NCBI GenBank assembly: GCA_032821775.1
Contig: JAVLRN010000002.1
Coordinates: 744,001-808,000, forward strand
From: Sanguinoderma infundibulare
Taxonomy: Eukaryota > Basidiomycota > Agaricomycetes > Polyporales > Polyporaceae
DNA: 64,000 bases
Direction: 5' to 3'
Shown here: positions 36,450 through 47,890 of the stretch, piece after piece
How the letters are laid out: every line of letters starts with the position of its first letter
Numbering within the stretch: the stretch's first letter is position 1
Translations under genes and position numbers: made by a program
The notes under the pieces: generated by a model
What the model was told of the DNA's origin: nothing
What the model saw: only the letters and a program-made list of their open reading frames with translations
Database searches by the model: none

Positions 36450-39060
36450 TTTCATCTCCTAGGCCTGTTGTATGCTGTACTCGTAGCTAAACAGCGTTTG
36501 CCTGGTGTAGCGTCGCGGGAAGACCATCTCCGATAAGGACGCCCGCAATTCGTCACCGTCAGCTCCATCCCGGCGCGCACACACACTATCAACCCTTCCC
36601 AGCGGGCAGAAGCTCGCTGAAGCCCCATCGGATGCTTTCACGATCGACGCATGATCCGTCGATGAACTCCCTCCCAGAACGGCAAACCACAAACTCATGG
36701 TTCGACTCACTCAGCTGCGCGCTACGGGCATTAAACAGGACGAGGGTGGCCGACGTCGAGTATGCGATCAGCTTGCTTACCTGAATTCTCCAGAATTCTC
36801 CGTCTACGGATGTCCGCGGTGGTTGGGTGGAGTCGAGCTCTCGCCCCATCTTCACGCCAACGTTCAAATTCACCCGGCAGAAGTCTGCCCGCAGCCTCGC
36901 GGAGTCCCCCTCCGACGAGGAGCGCTGGAGCTCGAGACGGCGGCTTTCAATCACCGCTACAGTGGCGACGGCTCGTGGAGCTCCTTCTATGTCTGCCCAC
37001 GCTTGTAACAGGGTGCTCCACGCGCGAATCGGGGCCTTGCCATCGCCCTTTTCCTCGATCGTCACCGGCATCAACGTGCTGGTCGAAGGAGCCATCGAGT
37101 CGACCCTGTATCCGAAATTCGGGGCGCAGCTCCCGGTCATCCCTTCACTTTGGACGTCGGTGACCGCGCCCTGTCGACACGCCAGTCATTTTCCTCTACC
37201 CCACAACAACTCTCAACGTTTTACCCCTCGCTCCCTCTCTGTCAGAAATATTTGACATACGAACGGAGCTCTGGCACGGACTTCAAGATGCCCGAGGGAA
37301 ACCTGGGTCGTGGAGGAACGGCCGACATGCCAAGTGCGTGACGCCGCTACTACACAAAGCCCGCTCAAAGGACTCGCCTTGAACGACTGTCGCTGGCAAT
37401 ACCTTCCCGCCTACTACCGCGGCTTCAAGTCGCTTGCCATCGTCTGCGGAACAGGGAAGGACACAGACAACTACTCATCTGGCGGGAAGGGGAAGCCGTC
37501 ACCTCCAGGAGATCACCCTGAGCCATCCATACACCCACCTCGACACTGTGAGTCCACTGCAGCCTCTTTCCTCCTCCGTTTTCACCACCCCCTCCGCTCG
37601 CGAATGGGACTCACAAGGCCTGGTTGCTGCTTGACAGACTACAAACGTCCCCGGACGAGCTCCAGTCAGCGTCTTCATCTTGACGTTAGCCCATGGCGAG
37701 TCAGCACGCCTTCGCCACGGTCTCTCCCGCGCTCGCTCTACTGGCATCCCTGCGATTCAACCCTTGGCACGATCTCGAGATCGTCACCTACAATACCGGC
37801 GCGACCACGACCAGTCGGCTTCATCCCTATTACATACTACCTTCCATTCGCCGACAAAGAGAACGCTCTCGCCCTGCGTGACGTTCGCGTTCATCAAAGC
37901 CATCCGGAAGTACTTCATCGGAGCGTCCGAAGAAACGCTGTCACCGTTCGCCCCCCAAGCCCCTTCCATCCCGTCAGCCGTCATTGCAAGATCAACACCC
38001 GCATCACCTTCGATCAACCCCAGAATCACCGTCCACGCTTCGGCGCAAGGCTTCCAGCCACCAGTCCGTCGGTATCTCGTGGGCGCTGGCGGGTAATCCA
38101 GGAGCGCATGCCCAACGAACTCGGACGTACACATCGCGGAAGACTTTGGCTCCAAGATCGGTAGCGAAAGCCCTCCATGAACAAATTATATTTCCCCGCG
38201 AGCGTGTACTTCGGGAAGGTCAGGGTCCTTCCCGAAAGCCCTCCATCGGAGCCGTCTCTCCCACCGGAACTACCTGCGTGTGCCCTCTTTGATTGCCGTG
38301 CTCGCCCAGATGGTGACTACGGCGTCGACGGTGGTGGACGGCGCAGCTCCTGTGGTTCCCTCCGTTCCCTCGACAAGCTCCCCTCTTCACGTCGCTCACT
38401 CCCCATCCCGTGCCCCCGCTCCTTTCCCCGATGCGCCGCTCTTCCACGCACCTCAAAACGCCGCGGCGATGTCGGCCCATCTTTCCGTGCCATCGTCCTA
38501 CCAGTTCTACGGGCAAGACGATCGTTCCCTGACGTCTACGCCAGACAGTTGGTTCGTCTCTGGCCCCGACTCCGGCGCCCTTGTCGAAGGGGACATAACA
38601 ACCCCTCGCACCTCTCTCTCTCAGGCGGGAAGGATATCGTCGCAGACACTTCCACTTCTCCGATTCCCCATCACTATGCCGTTCAATCTGTACAAAAAAA
38701 TAATTTTCTCGCACGCATCTGGTTCAAGTTTTGGGGCAAACGAACAAACTCGAGGATCTCGCCATCAACACCTGTGAATCGCTACTCGCACAGGAATCCG
38801 CCGTGTCTCCGTCTGGCTCCGTCGCCACATCGGCCGCCACCAAGCCACGCTCGAGAGTCTCACATCGTCCCTTGTCGAGATCATGGATGCCGGCGTCCAA
38901 TTCCCCAACCTGCGCGCGCTGGACCTCCATTCCATCTCCGTCAACACGTAGTTTTCTGTGCCCCTCGAGACTGCGCGCGCCAGTGTCCCAACTGCGCGAG
39001 AGAACACTAATCTTATCAAGCTTCAGCTCGACCCCCGTCTTTGTGTCCTGGGGCATATCT
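36450..39060 (+). pseudogene. F-box/LRR-like protein, decayed
   Basis: Scattered plus-strand segments match the style of F-box/LRR proteins: LNDCRWQYLPAYYRGFKSL near 37378, a following DTDNY segment, and near the end SLVEIMDAGVQFPNLRALD and LIKLQLDPRLCVLGHIY near 38870-39055. They fall in different frames with intervening stops, so no intact gene can be assembled. A 183-codon open frame on the opposite strand (36589-37140) is taken as a shadow. This copy is not similar at DNA level to the F-box genes in the inverted repeat arms. Confidence 0.45.
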
Positions 39061-39370
39061 ATTGAATGGTGCGGTGTTTCTGGTTGTTGACGTTCAGGGT
39101 CTCAGGAGTCCGGGAAGTAGACTACTATTGAGTCACTGTAGGTCGTATAAAATAGACTTCAGTGAACCATTCCCCAGCGTGGTCGAAACCCCAGAGGGAC
39201 AACAACGCCATCCCAGCTGAAGCCTGCCAAAGCACTGTGATCCGCAAGCGCAAACGTATTATACATACCAATATAAAGATAGTATCCACACGAAGAGATC
39301 GTAACGCCCTGAATGAATCCCAGATCATCCCAGTGAACACCTTGTGGCCACACTGTCTGTCCCTTCGAAA
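39061..39370. other. Spacer between the F-box pseudogene and panB
   Basis: Convergent 3' ends meet here. It should hold the panB 3' untranslated region. No gene is seen. Confidence 0.4.
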
Positions 39371-40432
39371 CTACTGCGCGTTCCCGATTACCCCCTCCGC
39401 CAACCTTTCAAACCTCTCCCACTGCGCCTTCGGCATCTCGTAGCTCTCCTGTGGCCCAGGGAAGCTCCTCTCCCTCACCGCGTCCGCGTACGCCCGCACG
39501 CCGCGCCCGACCTCCCTCTCGACCTCGGCGAACCGCCTGACGAACTTTGCCTGGTGCCCGTGCCACGTCCCGACCATGTCGTCCCACACGAGCACCTGCC
39601 CGTCCGTGCCCGACCCGGCCCCAATGCCGATCGTCGGCGCGCGTCTCAGTCGCTGGGAGATGTACGTGCCGAGGACGTGGGGGATCGCCTCGAGCACGAA
39701 CGCGAACGCGCCGGCCTCCTCGAGCGCGAGCGCGCTCCTGAGCACGTCCAGCGCGGACTCGGCGTCGCGCGCCTGCATCCGATAGCCGGAGAGCGCGACG
39801 TGCCGTTGGGGGAGGAGGCCGACGTGGGCCATGACGGGGATGCCGACGCTGGTCAGCCGGCGGACGGTGTCGACGAGCTCGAGGCCGCCCTCGAGCTTGA
39901 CGCCTTCGGCGCCGCCCTCGCGGACGATGCGGACCGCGTTCCGGACGGCGTCCTCGGGGCTGGCGAGGTAGGTGCCGAAGGGCATGTCGGCGACGAGGAA
40001 GGGCGTGCGGGAGCCGCGGGCGACGGCGCGGGTGTGGTGGAGGAGCTCGTCGAGGGTGAGGCGGGTGGTGGAGTCGTAGCCGAGGCAGACCTGGGCGAGG
40101 GAGTCGCCGACGAGGGTGATGTCGATCCCGTGGGCCTCGCAAGCGCGGCCGGTGGGGAAGTCGTAGGCGGTGAGCATGGTGATGGGCGTGCGCGCGGCGC
40201 GGAGGGCGTGGAGGTGCGCGATGGTCACCTTTTGGCGGGGTGCGGGGGAGGGCGCGGGTCCTGGAGGACGACAGGATGTGAGAACGGACTTGCTGGAGTA
40301 GGCAACCTTGCTGTCGGACGGGGACATACGCCACTCGCGGGGAAGCACGCGACGTGGAAAACATGCGGGCATAGAGCCATTCCGCTCCAAGCGGGAAGAC
40401 GAAGACCGGAAAGGGGGGTTACTCACCGTCAT
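39371..40432 (-). CDS. panB: Ketopantoate hydroxymethyltransferase (PanB)
   Basis: A single open frame of 353 codons encodes 3-methyl-2-oxobutanoate hydroxymethyltransferase, which transfers a hydroxymethyl group from methylene-tetrahydrofolate to ketoisovalerate in pantothenate (CoA precursor) synthesis. The TIM-barrel core starts near residue 69. Metal- and substrate-binding residues of the family are present: Asp110 (VGDS), Asp149 (VADMPFG), Glu181 (VKLEGG) and the catalytic Glu248 (FVLEAIP). Further family motifs are PVMAHVGLLPQ, GIGAGSGTDGQVLVWDD and the C-terminal YADAVRERSFPGPQESY. The first 65 residues are basic and Ser/Pro-rich, with no Glu or Asp cluster, and may be a mitochondrial presequence (inference). 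Met21 is an alternative start. No intron is needed. It is transcribed toward the F-box pseudogene. Confidence 0.95.
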   Translation of the reverse strand: MTVSNPPFRSSSSRLERNGSMPACFPRRVLPREWRMSPSDSKVAYSSKSVLTSCRPPGPAPSPAPRQKVTIAHLHALRAARTPITMLTAYDFPTGRACEAHGIDITLVGDSLAQVCLGYDSTTRLTLDELLHHTRAVARGSRTPFLVADMPFGTYLASPEDAVRNAVRIVREGGAEGVKLEGGLELVDTVRRLTSVGIPVMAHVGLLPQRHVALSGYRMQARDAESALDVLRSALALEEAGAFAFVLEAIPHVLGTYISQRLRRAPTIGIGAGSGTDGQVLVWDDMVGTWHGHQAKFVRRFAEVEREVGRGVRAYADAVRERSFPGPQESYEMPKAQWERFERLAEGVIGNAQ

Positions 40433-41153
40433 CCTGATTGTTTGGTGGCCTCGCGCTCATCCATCGCCGAGCGCAAACACGAAAGGTATATGGGTGCAGT
40501 GTGAATTCGAGAAGCCCTGTTGGGCGCTGTATACGCCTCGGCGATCTGAGCATGGTGGAGCGACTACGATTGCGACGTCCGGGTCCAAGTTAGGCGGCGG
40601 TCCTTCCTTGTCAAGGTGCTATATATCCTGTGAAAGTACGGAAAGGATATCAAAAGCCAAGGTTGCTAGATCGCAACAGGAGCAGAAGCCGCGCGGTCGT
40701 CGTGTGTGGGGCGGAGCAGCTGGGCTCCGAGCCGAAAAAAATGACAAAGCTAGTCTGCCCCACCGTCGGGCTCGGACAGCAGTCAGACTTGGCGGGATAG
40801 CTCGTGGATCGTACAAGACGCACGATTCCGGTGCATGGGTCACATAGCGTATGGCACGACTCTCAATTTTGCGACTCACTGTGTGGGGTGTCCGGGCATC
40901 CTGTTCCCCCTCCGATTATCAGATGCGGCCTTTCCACCACCCGGTTGCCGGTCAAGTTTGGGATGCTCGCGCGGTTCGGCTCTTGGTCGGAAAGGCTTAT
41001 AGTGAGATGAAGTGGCATCACATGGATTAGACGTTGAATGGGAGAGGCATTGGGACTCCAACGAAGTCCGGCACGGAGGATTCGGAAACCTGGGCAAACT
41101 CCTTCCCCGTCCCCTTGGGGCTATAATATACTTGCAGAGACCACCAGTGAGAC
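40433..41153. other. panB promoter side and tRNA upstream region
   Basis: No gene is recognised. The stretch lies between panB (transcribed leftward) and tRNA-Thr (rightward). An AT-rich word, TATAATATA, sits at about 41122-41130, some 25-30 bp before the tRNA, a position common for fungal Pol III genes. Confidence 0.4.
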
Positions 41154-41225
41154 GCCCCTATAGCTCAGTGGTAGAGCGCGCCACTCGTAATGGTGAGGTC
41201 GGTTGTTCAATCCAGCCTGGGGGCA
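41154..41225 (+). tRNA. trnT-CGU: tRNA-Thr (CGT), second copy
   Basis: Identical over all 72 nt to the tRNA at 32017-32088 but on the plus strand, with the same cloverleaf and anticodon CGT. Flanking sequences of the two genes are unrelated. They form an inverted pair about 9 kb apart that encloses KRI1, the decayed genes and panB. Confidence 0.95.
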
Positions 41226-41247
41226 CGGGCTTGGCTTTCGCGATGCA

Positions 41248-41259
41248 TTTTAATTTTTT
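41248..41259 (+). terminator. Pol III terminator of tRNA-Thr
   Basis: TTTT followed by TTTTTT, starting 23 nt after the tRNA 3' end. Confidence 0.6.
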
Positions 41260-41499
41260 GAACCATGCTGAGCCAGTTCTCACAACGGATGTCCTCGAAC
41301 CGAATACACCACTACGAGTCTTTGCTTATGCTACCCACCTGCTTTCCGACTGGCTGCTCTGGTTGACACACCATGCTGGCCTTTTTACCGTAGGCATGCA
41401 AATGTCCACGGGGAGCCTGCGCACTCTAGGGTTCCACGCATACGTATGCCGCCTTCCTCAACCCGTGCACAGCCACTCCGACCTCTCTTCCACCACCTG

Positions 41500-41760
41500 A
41501 ATTGCCTGTTGAACACTGAGTTCTATGCTCATCTGCCGCTTCCTCCTGGACCTACAGCACGCAGACTGCTCCGCAGTGTCCACTCTATCGTCGCCATCAG
41601 TCATTTCCTTGGTCAACTCTGCAGCTGTTGCCCAAACAAGCGCGCTTCCGGAATTCGTAGCGTCGATGGGCCGGCGTGTCCACACTTGGACAGGGTTTAT
41701 AGATTCAATAACCGGAGACCCGGACGTGGGGCGAACGGCTGAACAAGGGCCCGTTGTCGA
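41500..41760 (+). pseudogene. DUF6533 protein, C-terminal fragment
   Basis: The translated stretch LICRFLLDLQHADCSA, followed by PEFVASMGRRVHT and FIDSITGDPDV, is homologous to the C-terminus of the DUF6533 gene at 55930-60141 (LICHFLLDLRQVDHSA, PAFIASMGEPVIT, FIDSISGDEDV). No other exons of such a gene are found upstream, where the tRNA-Thr lies, so this is a 3' fragment left by duplication or deletion. The frame remains open to 41884 but beyond about 41760 it no longer resembles the family. Confidence 0.6.
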
Positions 41761-41884
41761 CTTGGACGAGAGACGTCGGAGAAGAGAGGACTGGACATGG
41801 AACAAAGGTCAGAGAGTGTCTGATTGCGCTGGCGAGTGGAGACTAGCTTCGTTCCCTAATGACCATGGGGTGGAATGGCACTAG

Positions 41885-42404
41885 ATGGTAAAGGAAGCCT
41901 CCATTGATTCATACGCTTCCCCTTCTTGACCAACCTCCAGAACACCAATATATGCAATATACCAAAACAACACGTAAATGGCCCACTGCATCCTGCATTT
42001 CATTGCATCTTAATTATCATTGCCAAACTGATAACTTGACCCGGGATGCACGTTAATACGACGGCGCGGAAGTTCATAGATCGCGGAAAATAGTTGGTAC
42101 AACTACCAGATGGATTGAGGACGTCTGGTATGTCTAATCCCCAGTTCCTAATACAGTAAAGAGCGCGAGAGCGTAGATGCGCTAGGGAACAGCCAGCAGC
42201 GAGAGCGACCGCTGAGGGAGAAGCGAGCTCGAGCAAGAACTGATGTCACAGCGAAACAGTTGGGATGTGGACCACGTGGATCACCGACATGTACTCCATA
42301 ACTTCCTTCAGTTGCACGTTCCTTCGCATTCCCGTTCAACGTTCAACCTCGACGGTAGGTCCTTCCTCGCGATGTCCACCGTCCCCAGGATGATGCCCAT
42401 GCGC
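41885..42404. other. No recognised gene
   Basis: AT-richer spacer between the DUF6533 fragment and the right repeat arm. Nothing is recognised. Confidence 0.4.
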
Positions 42405-43059
42405 GATCGACTCAGTCGTGATGCGCGCGGCCTGTATCTCCGGGGCTTCTCGCGGCGGTCTTACGTCTAACTATAAGTTTACGTGTGCTACGGAAGCGTG
42501 CGCACGTAGGTTCGGAGCGCCAGCTTCGACGCTGAGGAAGCGTTCGCGCGCGGGCTGCGAACGGGACCTTGCCAGCCGGGGGCAGGACAAAGACGAATGC
42601 GAACGATAGAGGGCAGCACGGATCCAGTATAATATGACCTTGCCGTGCGGTCGGTAGCGTGATTCGCGCAGTTCGTGCGTTCGTGGCCTTCGCGGGCCTT
42701 CGCCCTTCCGCAATCAAGACATACAGAGGAGGCCCTTGCCAGGGCCATGGAAAAGGCAGGAGGGCGACGCGCGAGAAGGCGCAATGCCGCCGGAGCGCAA
42801 AAGAAGATCGTTAGACTTTGATTTAGCCGTTATGCACACGCGGAAAGCACGAGATCGGAAGAGAGAGACGGGGGCGCCGGGTAGGTTTACGAGTGGCTGG
42901 CGGAACAGGCGGTCCGGGTCGAGAGAGCACGACTAAATAGACAATCGAGACCTCGAGGTGTCCCCGTGCCAGGAATAGGGATGCAGCCTCTCGCGTTTGC
43001 TTTTAAAATGCACCGTGTGAGGCTAGCTTTGGAGTATGGATGGGGGGACAGCGTGATCA

Positions 43060-44830
43060 TACAGCATGGGAACTGTACTTAATATAAACGTTGAGTTGAT
43101 CGTGCAGTAGGGTGCAAGGAAACACGTTCCTCCACGCACCGCCCAGCCAGCCCTGCGCCGTACCCCGGGGACACTTCGCCATCGGACCCGGCCAGGTCAT
43201 TCTCTCGCCTAAACCCAAAGCCAGACACGCATGGCCTGCGTCCCAAGGTGTTCCAAACCCGTCATCGTAAATTGCAAGGTTCCAATCATTCAGATGGCGG
43301 AGATAGGGTCTGGGGTTCTAGAGGATTTTATACGCTTCTGGCGTGGTCGAGAGGGCGAGGGGTAGCTACGGTGGCAGGTCACATCGATACGTAGCATGCA
43401 CTGTATTGCAAACGTACCTGATGATTGCACATGACAAAGTGGATGTTGTCAGAGCGCAGGCGCACGGCGGGGCGGTAGAAAGAGATTCCAGGACGAGGAC
43501 GGAGCACGTCGTGTCCATTGACTCGCAGTGAGGTTCATAATGCGACCACTGTGTGCGTTAAGGGGTCGCGAGGAGGCGGAGGAAAGCATGGTCGACATAA
43601 ACGCCACTAGAAGACGGGGGCGTCCAATGCGACAACGCCGACTTGCATCAGGACAAGCGGGAAGTACAGAGAATAGCGCATGGCCGAAATCCGTGGATGG
43701 GGCCTGTTCACAATCCTCCGTTACGACAAGGATAACTGGCGCTGTCCCTCAAGGTGTTCAATGGCAATGGCGCCGCTATCGTACGAGAAGGCTCTAGGTT
43801 AGTGTTCGTAGGACGAAGAGTCGAGGGAGAAGCACCGCACCGCGTTCCCGTTCCTTGCTCCACCTCTCCTCCACGGGGCGCCCTCGGCGGGCGTTGAGAC
43901 GAGGGCGCATCTATTCCGTCGACCACAGGCGACACAGCTCGACCATTCGGGCGGCCATGAATCTGCCCACGGCCTCAGCATCATGAAGGGCAATCTGAAG
44001 GCGCACCTGGAACTTCGAAGGGACAGAAAGGCGTGGGCGCCCGAAGCCGGCGATAGGATCTCAGCGGCGGGCAGCTGCATTGCCCGTCTGGTCACGAAGC
44101 AGAGATCGTCCGCACCCCTCGGGCGCAATCCACGCGCATGGCTGGCAGAAACAGACGAGATGGACGTATATGTTCTGGGGTGCGCGCGGGAGAAGGAGGC
44201 AGACATGGCGCTAACATCCACCCGCACTCCACGTGATCCATTTGTCCGAATGCAGCAGGAGAGGTCGGGCTTGCAGGGGTAGGGAACGGCGTCTTGCAGG
44301 GTGTTGATGATCGTGCCAGCTAGAGAGTGAAGCGTGGTATTTTGAGAAGAGGCCGAATAACGGTGAATAAACCGGATTGGGATGGTGCATTCACGTTCTG
44401 GAGCAAGCTTTGTCAGTTGTGAGAGCGAGATGCGGGACCTTCCAGTAAGGTTGCAGGTGCGGGTGAGGTGCAAATCGTCGCAAGAAGGGAAAGGACTGCA
44501 ACTTGCGACAGCCAACTAGCGCTGCAGCCCGAAGTGGGCAGTGCCGTCCGGCATTTTCCGACAGGCGTCTAACCTCGTCTTGCCCAATTTCCTTGCCGCG
44601 ATGATGATCCTGCTCGACATGCACAACTCAACTCAACACAACTGCGCTAACAACACGGCCGGTCATAGGTAGAGGATACGAGAGAGGAGCGCAGTATCGC
44701 CCACCTTGTAGGCTTATCGGACCGCTCCGGAAGCGGCAAACCTCGGCAGAAGGCAGGATCTTGGCAGCCTGAGCAGTGTTTTTTGCGAGTTGTCTCTACG
44801 ACGGCTAAGGGACGAGGTAGGTGCCCCAAT
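43060..44830 (-). pseudogene. Unrecognised decayed block (right arm)
   Basis: Counterpart of 6080-7880. The longest minus-strand frame, 43799-44515, contains RSRISLSQLTKLAPER, also present in the left copy, but runs across positions that are in different frames in the left arm. No domain is recognised. Contains the 139-nt patch (43619-43757) identical to 7115-7253. Confidence 0.3.
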
Positions 44831-44869
44831 ATCTTTTTTATGTCATTCTTTCTGACTATAATTACACCC

Positions 44870-47800
44870 TAGTTGCAACCCCATCGGATGGTCGCAGCCA
44901 CGACGACGCAATTATTTGCCGCTGGTCAAGTCCGTACCGCATGGTACGCGCTGGCGATAGGATTTCGCCGGTGCGAGGTCTTTGGACGTTTGTTCAATAC
45001 AGTAGGCACGATTATCTGCCACATGAAATTAATGGACGATGCTCAGGGGTGTTGTATACCATTGGTGCCGGACTTCGGGTGCCCTGGCAGCACGCAGGTT
45101 TGCCACGTAGAGCCCATTCCTTCGGGGGCTTCGTGTTGAGAGGGACGTCCCCTTATCCTTATGCTCATCACGGCAGGAGATCACGCACCTTGCGATCTCC
45201 CAACCTCTACGCACGTTCACATCGTGGGGCACAGGAGGGAAGACTTATTGTTCGCCCGACCCAGTGGTCGTGGCGCAGCGTGCGAATGCTGACCACCATT
45301 GGCTAGCTCGCGGGCCTGTCTATCTTAGGTAAAATCTTTCGGCCGTTCGTGTTTTAATTTCCTGTCTAGGACCAACATCACGTTGAAGCGGAGGATGCTC
45401 TCCACAATAAGCAGCATAAGCTACCCCTCGAGTCTGGGCATGGTTGGCGCAAATCGAGGCGTTCGTCAGTGCGCGTGCACTGCCGCCAGCATTTGTACGT
45501 CAATCGCAGACGCGAAAACAAATGCGAGACAATGTACGTACCCGGCTTCAAACTTTTTACAAGAAAGGATTCATGGCTTACAAGTTCGCGGGTCTCCTCG
45601 GTGGCGTGGACACGCTTTTGCGTTCAGGTCTCTGGCAGATACGAGAAATCACTCCACACACCGCACCAGTGGTGAGTGGCTCAGCGCGCGCTTGTCTTTG
45701 GCAAGCAACTAAGTTTCTATGTCGGAGCAGACCCCTGAAACATGATGTGCCGAGCAGTCGGTATGTCCCCTCACACGCCGAGCAAGAACCTTGGGAAGCC
45801 AAGTAGGGAACAGCGGCGAGATCCCGAGACCGACGAACCCGCCACTGGCACCATGAGGCTATTGAGCCTCCGACCATCATTCAGCCATCCTCGCCCCCAT
45901 TGGTTGTCAATAATCGCTTCCCCCGCCACCCCGCCCCGTGGCCCTGCGATGTTATCCCTGAGCACAAGAAAGTCACTTCGACTGACCACAATGACAGATT
46001 ACGCTAGGCCGCCCTGAGGGCGCTTGCTTTAACCCTGGGATGCCTTGGGGTCGATTATTTACGCGCCGGAGGCCCTCACCGTCGGCTTCTCAAAAGGATT
46101 TCGACGGCTGAATGCCCAATCTAACCACGGCTTCTTCCCGAGTGCGATTCCGTCGCATCGCCCCACGCCATGCCAGATATTCGCCGTCCGTCCTCCGGTC
46201 ACGAACCGGCCTCCGTTCCCCTGGTCATCGCGCACCTCTTCCTACCGCGACTCTCGTCAATGTAGCGGTGCCGCTGGCCAGACGAGGCGCACACTGCCGC
46301 TTGCAGACACCGACATCCGTACACGCGCAAACATCAGTATCACGGACGTGCGGTACGTAAGCCGGATCCCTCACACGGTCCCGGACGCAGGTTGGCAGCA
46401 AGCTGGGATGATGCCACTAGCGACTCTTCTCCCGCGTTGGAGCTACCGATGCGCCGCACCGGACTACAGGGTGGCGGGATTTCCGTGGCGCGATGTGGCG
46501 GCAAGCTGACTGTGTGTCTGGGAGGTATGTCTGAATTGCTCGGGCCCGTTGACGGTCGCTCATGCTGTCCCGCACGGCGTCGAACTAGGATACCGTGCGT
46601 GCATCCCCCAGCGCCACAACGTCTGCGCCTAGACGCGTTTGGACGTAGCCCTGCCAGAAGACGTCGATGTCACGGAAAGCTGACAGCCCTGTCTGCTGTT
46701 CGGTAGTCCGGTTCTCCCGACGCCGGAGGAATCTACAGGACCTGAAGGAGTATGGGACGTTCCGTGCGCTCACCACGGCAGACCGCACGACTAGCATTAG
46801 CCCTGAGCTCGCTCAGTAGTTGAAACAACATTGGCGGGCGGCGGGAGATGACCTCCAACATCGTGTGTAGATCACTGACACGATCCCAACCTGTACGCCG
46901 GGTGAGCGTTTGATGCTTCCCTGCACTCGGGCTGATTACTTGTTGGGTCGTTGTAGGATGCATTCCCCACCATTGTGGCCCACATCGAGCAAAGACTGGC
47001 CCATCCTGTCTCGTGAGTAGGTCATCATGGCGTTGTGTCGATCCTAACACAAGGACAATCCTTATGTTGCCTTTACGTTAGCGCATCTCCTCGGACAGGA
47101 CCAACGGCCCGTCATGGCGGTTCTCTCTTAACCATACGAGTTACGTTCGGCGCATCAGATACGTCATCGGATATGCGAGACCGCCGGAAAAGACGTTTCC
47201 TGCGGAACTTTGGGCATTGCGGCTCGAGGGGCGACGTCAAACAGGGTGCGTCCTACTCCATGGAAGCTCCCCATATCCGTGCTGACGTCGATTCGAGAAT
47301 GTCTATCCACTCAGTAGTGCACTGCGTAATGAGAAGCACACGTCAATCACATGGTACCGGAAGGCATTCCCGAGGTCTGCCCGCGGGGGCTGCATATGGT
47401 GTATCATGGAACCGTTGTCGGCACGAGTATGGTATCTGTTTTCCGTATACAGTCCTTCCATCGTAGGGCTTCGGGGTTCGGACTCCTTCGACCGGTACGT
47501 GTTGTTGCGCGTCGAGTTCAACTATTGTCCTGCTAACGTTGATATGGAGTCAGGAATGCTCCTAATTGCTCGTGGATTCCATATTCGTGACTCCTCGCTC
47601 AAGATGTTCACTGGATGGGTTGATCGTGAAATGTCGCTTCAGTCGAAGATTGTTGCCCCCCAAGGTCATGCGTGTGCGATTCTGTGGGTGTTGGCGACGA
47701 ATCTCAGGTATGGTCTCCCCGACGCGCTGTCATCGAAATCCGCAGAATGTCTCTCCCTGCGTGCGGACCTTAATGCTTCACCAAGAGGTTTACTGATTGG

Positions 47801-47890
47801 GCTGGAGCTGCTCGTTTGTCTCATGTATCTTCGTGGATCTCGTGCTTTCAATGTACGTAGGCTATATTACAAGCTCAACAAAATATAAAT
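44870..47890 (+). pseudogene. Unrecognised decayed blocks (right arm)
   Basis: Counterpart of 2980-6020, plus strand here. Open stretches: 44873-45139, 45444-45806 (with GLLGGVDTLLRSGLWQIR), 46112-46706, 47035-47466 and 47406-47888 (with VEFNYCPANVDMESG). No family is recognised, and no complete gene model could be made. Confidence 0.3.

Noticed and set aside
36589..37140. 183-codon minus-strand open frame as a gene
   Set aside because: No recognisable domain, and it lies opposite decayed F-box/LRR sequence.
39408..40364. 318-codon open frame overlapping panB on the same strand
   Set aside because: Arg/His/Pro-rich translation typical of a shifted frame of a GC-rich gene. The PanB frame carries all catalytic motifs.
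39344..40504. 386-codon open frame opposite panB
   Set aside because: Antisense shadow of panB with low-complexity Ala/Glu/Gly composition.
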